Assembly: GCA_964412115.1 (NCBI GenBank)
Contig: CAYPMM010000038.1
Span: forward strand, 1 to 5,240
DNA: 5,240 nt
Reading direction: 5' to 3'
From: HO2-45-28 sp964412115
GTDB taxonomy: Bacteria; Patescibacteriota; Minisyncoccia; HO2-45-28
Part shown: piece by piece, positions 4,261 through 5,240 of the stretch
How the letters are laid out: every line of letters starts with the position of its first letter
Numbering within the stretch: the first letter of the stretch is position 1
Made by a program: the position numbers and the translations under genes
Notes under the pieces: generated by a model
Database searches by the model: none
The model's input: the letters and a program-made list of their open reading frames with translations, nothing else
What the model was told of the DNA's origin: nothing

Positions 4261-5240
4261 TCCCGAAGAAGAAAAAGACTTTTTGCCGCTAAAAGAAGCG
4301 GCTAGAATTTCCGGCTATGCCAAAGACTATATCGGCTGGCTTTGCCGTAAGAAAAAAATAACCGCGAGATTCGTTGGCCGGGAATGGTTTGTTGCCTCAT
4401 CCTCGCTTGCTAGGTATAAAGAAGAGACCGCGGTCAAAAGAGCGGAAAAGATGAGGCTGGAAACTTCCAGACGAGATCCGTGGGACGAGATTCTTTTAGG
4501 CAAAGGTGTAGCCGGAAAATCAAGAGAGGAAAATTCAGCAAACTTAAAACTGTTTTTGAATCCGACTTTTTATTCGGCGCGTTTTGCCGCTGTTTATGTT
4601 TTGATCGGATTTTTGGTTGGTGCCTTTTTAACTTTTCAGAATTCAAACATCGTTGACGCTAAATACCGGATTCTTAAAATTTCCGCCGAAAATACCGCCC
4701 ACCGCATAGCCAGCGAAGCGGCAGCAACAAAAGTTCGTGCCGGCAAATTCGCTTTATCCGTTTCCGAAAACATCGGCCGGAATTTTGAACTTGTAAAAAA
4801 CAATCTTTATTCGGGAGCAAAAGAAACGTCTTTTGCCGCAAATAATTTTTTTAAAACTTTCACACTAAACGCGCTGAAGTCTTTCAAAACGATAGAACTT
4901 CGTAAACTGGTAATAAAAAGGCCTCCAAATATTAATTTAAGCGCTTTATCGAATTTTGACTTATTAACCATCGGACAAAAAACCAGAGCCGTCTTCAGTT
5001 TTGAAGTTTTTGAGGAAACCTCTTTTGGTCTTGGAAAATATACCGGCTACCTCTTCTCCAAAGCCTTTGAAAGAGTTAAAGAAGGAATAGCCGATTCGTA
5101 CCAGGGCCTGCTTGAAAGAATGGCCAGGCTGCCCGAAGCTCCGCCCTCCACAACGCCGGACGTTTTCCCGGGCGAAGAAACCTCTGAACAAAAAGCCTCC
5201 CGTCTTGAACAGGAACTGGCCATCCTGCGTTCCCAGGGAC
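4244..5240 (+). CDS. HTH-like domain plus transmembrane protein, N-terminal 332 residues (runs off right edge)
   Basis: The frame is open for 332 codons to the edge with no stop. Residues 13-60 (LPLKEAARISGYAKDYIGWLCRKKKITARFVGREWFV...) have the pattern of a MerR/excisionase-type helix-turn-helix with its wing, as seen at the start of many long CPR membrane proteins. A basic and charged linker follows. One hydrophobic helix lies at about 112-131 (RFAAVYVLIGFLVGAFLTF). Residues 132-290 are polar and helical with long amphipathic stretches, then comes a Pro/Thr-rich linker (about 298-309) and the start of a Glu/Lys-rich probable coiled coil (313 on). Topology is probably N-in with a large outside part. 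ATG 4244 is the only ATG after the in-frame stop at 4208-4210; no Shine-Dalgarno is near it. Related CPR proteins can be very long and end in surface or chaperone domains, but the end is not visible here. Function is unknown. Confidence 0.85.
   Translation, partial: MNYLFNPEEEKDFLPLKEAARISGYAKDYIGWLCRKKKITARFVGREWFVASSSLARYKEETAVKRAEKMRLETSRRDPWDEILLGKGVAGKSREENSANLKLFLNPTFYSARFAAVYVLIGFLVGAFLTFQNSNIVDAKYRILKISAENTAHRIASEAAATKVRAGKFALSVSENIGRNFELVKNNLYSGAKETSFAANNFFKTFTLNALKSFKTIELRKLVIKRPPNINLSALSNFDLLTIGQKTRAVFSFEVFEETSFGLGKYTGYLFSKAFERVKEGIADSYQGLLERMARLPEAPPSTTPDVFPGEETSEQKASRLEQELAILRSQG

Noticed and set aside
4434..5191. Minus-strand open frames 4434-4646 and 4964-5191
   Set aside because: Both are antisense to the continuous 332-codon plus-strand gene with its HTH-like and membrane segments.

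Overview
The window looks like chromosomal DNA of a bacterium from the Candidate Phyla Radiation (Patescibacteria), most probably a Parcubacteria-like lineage. The reasons are the style of the proteins (a short MurC, a ~650-residue PriA with decayed helicase motifs, a large membrane protein with an N-terminal HTH-like domain, a small anchored Ada-like zinc-finger protein), the near absence of Shine-Dalgarno sequences, and very short intergenic gaps. The taxonomic call is inference from protein character, not from a search. Complete genes end in TAA or TAG and have no internal TGA, so the ordinary code fits.

Layout: (1) 1-93, minus strand: the first 31 codons of ribosomal protein L27 (rpmA), cut by the left edge. 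(2) 94-416: non-coding and repeat-rich, with three copies of a ~46-bp hairpin element and two tandem copies plus a fragment of a 31-bp unit. (3) 417-762, plus: a small membrane-anchored protein with a degenerate Ada-type metal-binding fold. Its apparent original N-terminus (from ATG 417) and its body (from ATG 478) lie in different frames. (4) 754-2703, minus: priA, overlapping gene 3 tail-to-tail by 9 bp. (5) 2704-2723: a 20-bp divergent promoter region in which each strand carries a -10-like hexamer exactly 6 nt before an ATG. (6) 2724-3983, plus: murC. (7) 3984-4243: a non-coding block with a palindrome, one good and one weaker terminator, a perfect DnaA box, a -10 hexamer and a 25-codon leader ORF. 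(8) 4244-5240, plus: the start of a long HTH-like plus transmembrane protein that runs off the right edge.

The genes do not form one operon. They cover translation (L27), replication restart (PriA-like), peptidoglycan precursor synthesis (MurC) and cell-surface proteins. The most interesting signals are the PriA homologue with intact zinc cysteines but lost ATPase motifs, the repeated 'TATA-type hexamer, 6 nt, ATG' architecture suggesting leaderless transcripts, and the modular repeat upstream of rpmA. I see no CRISPR array, transposase, tRNA or rRNA.
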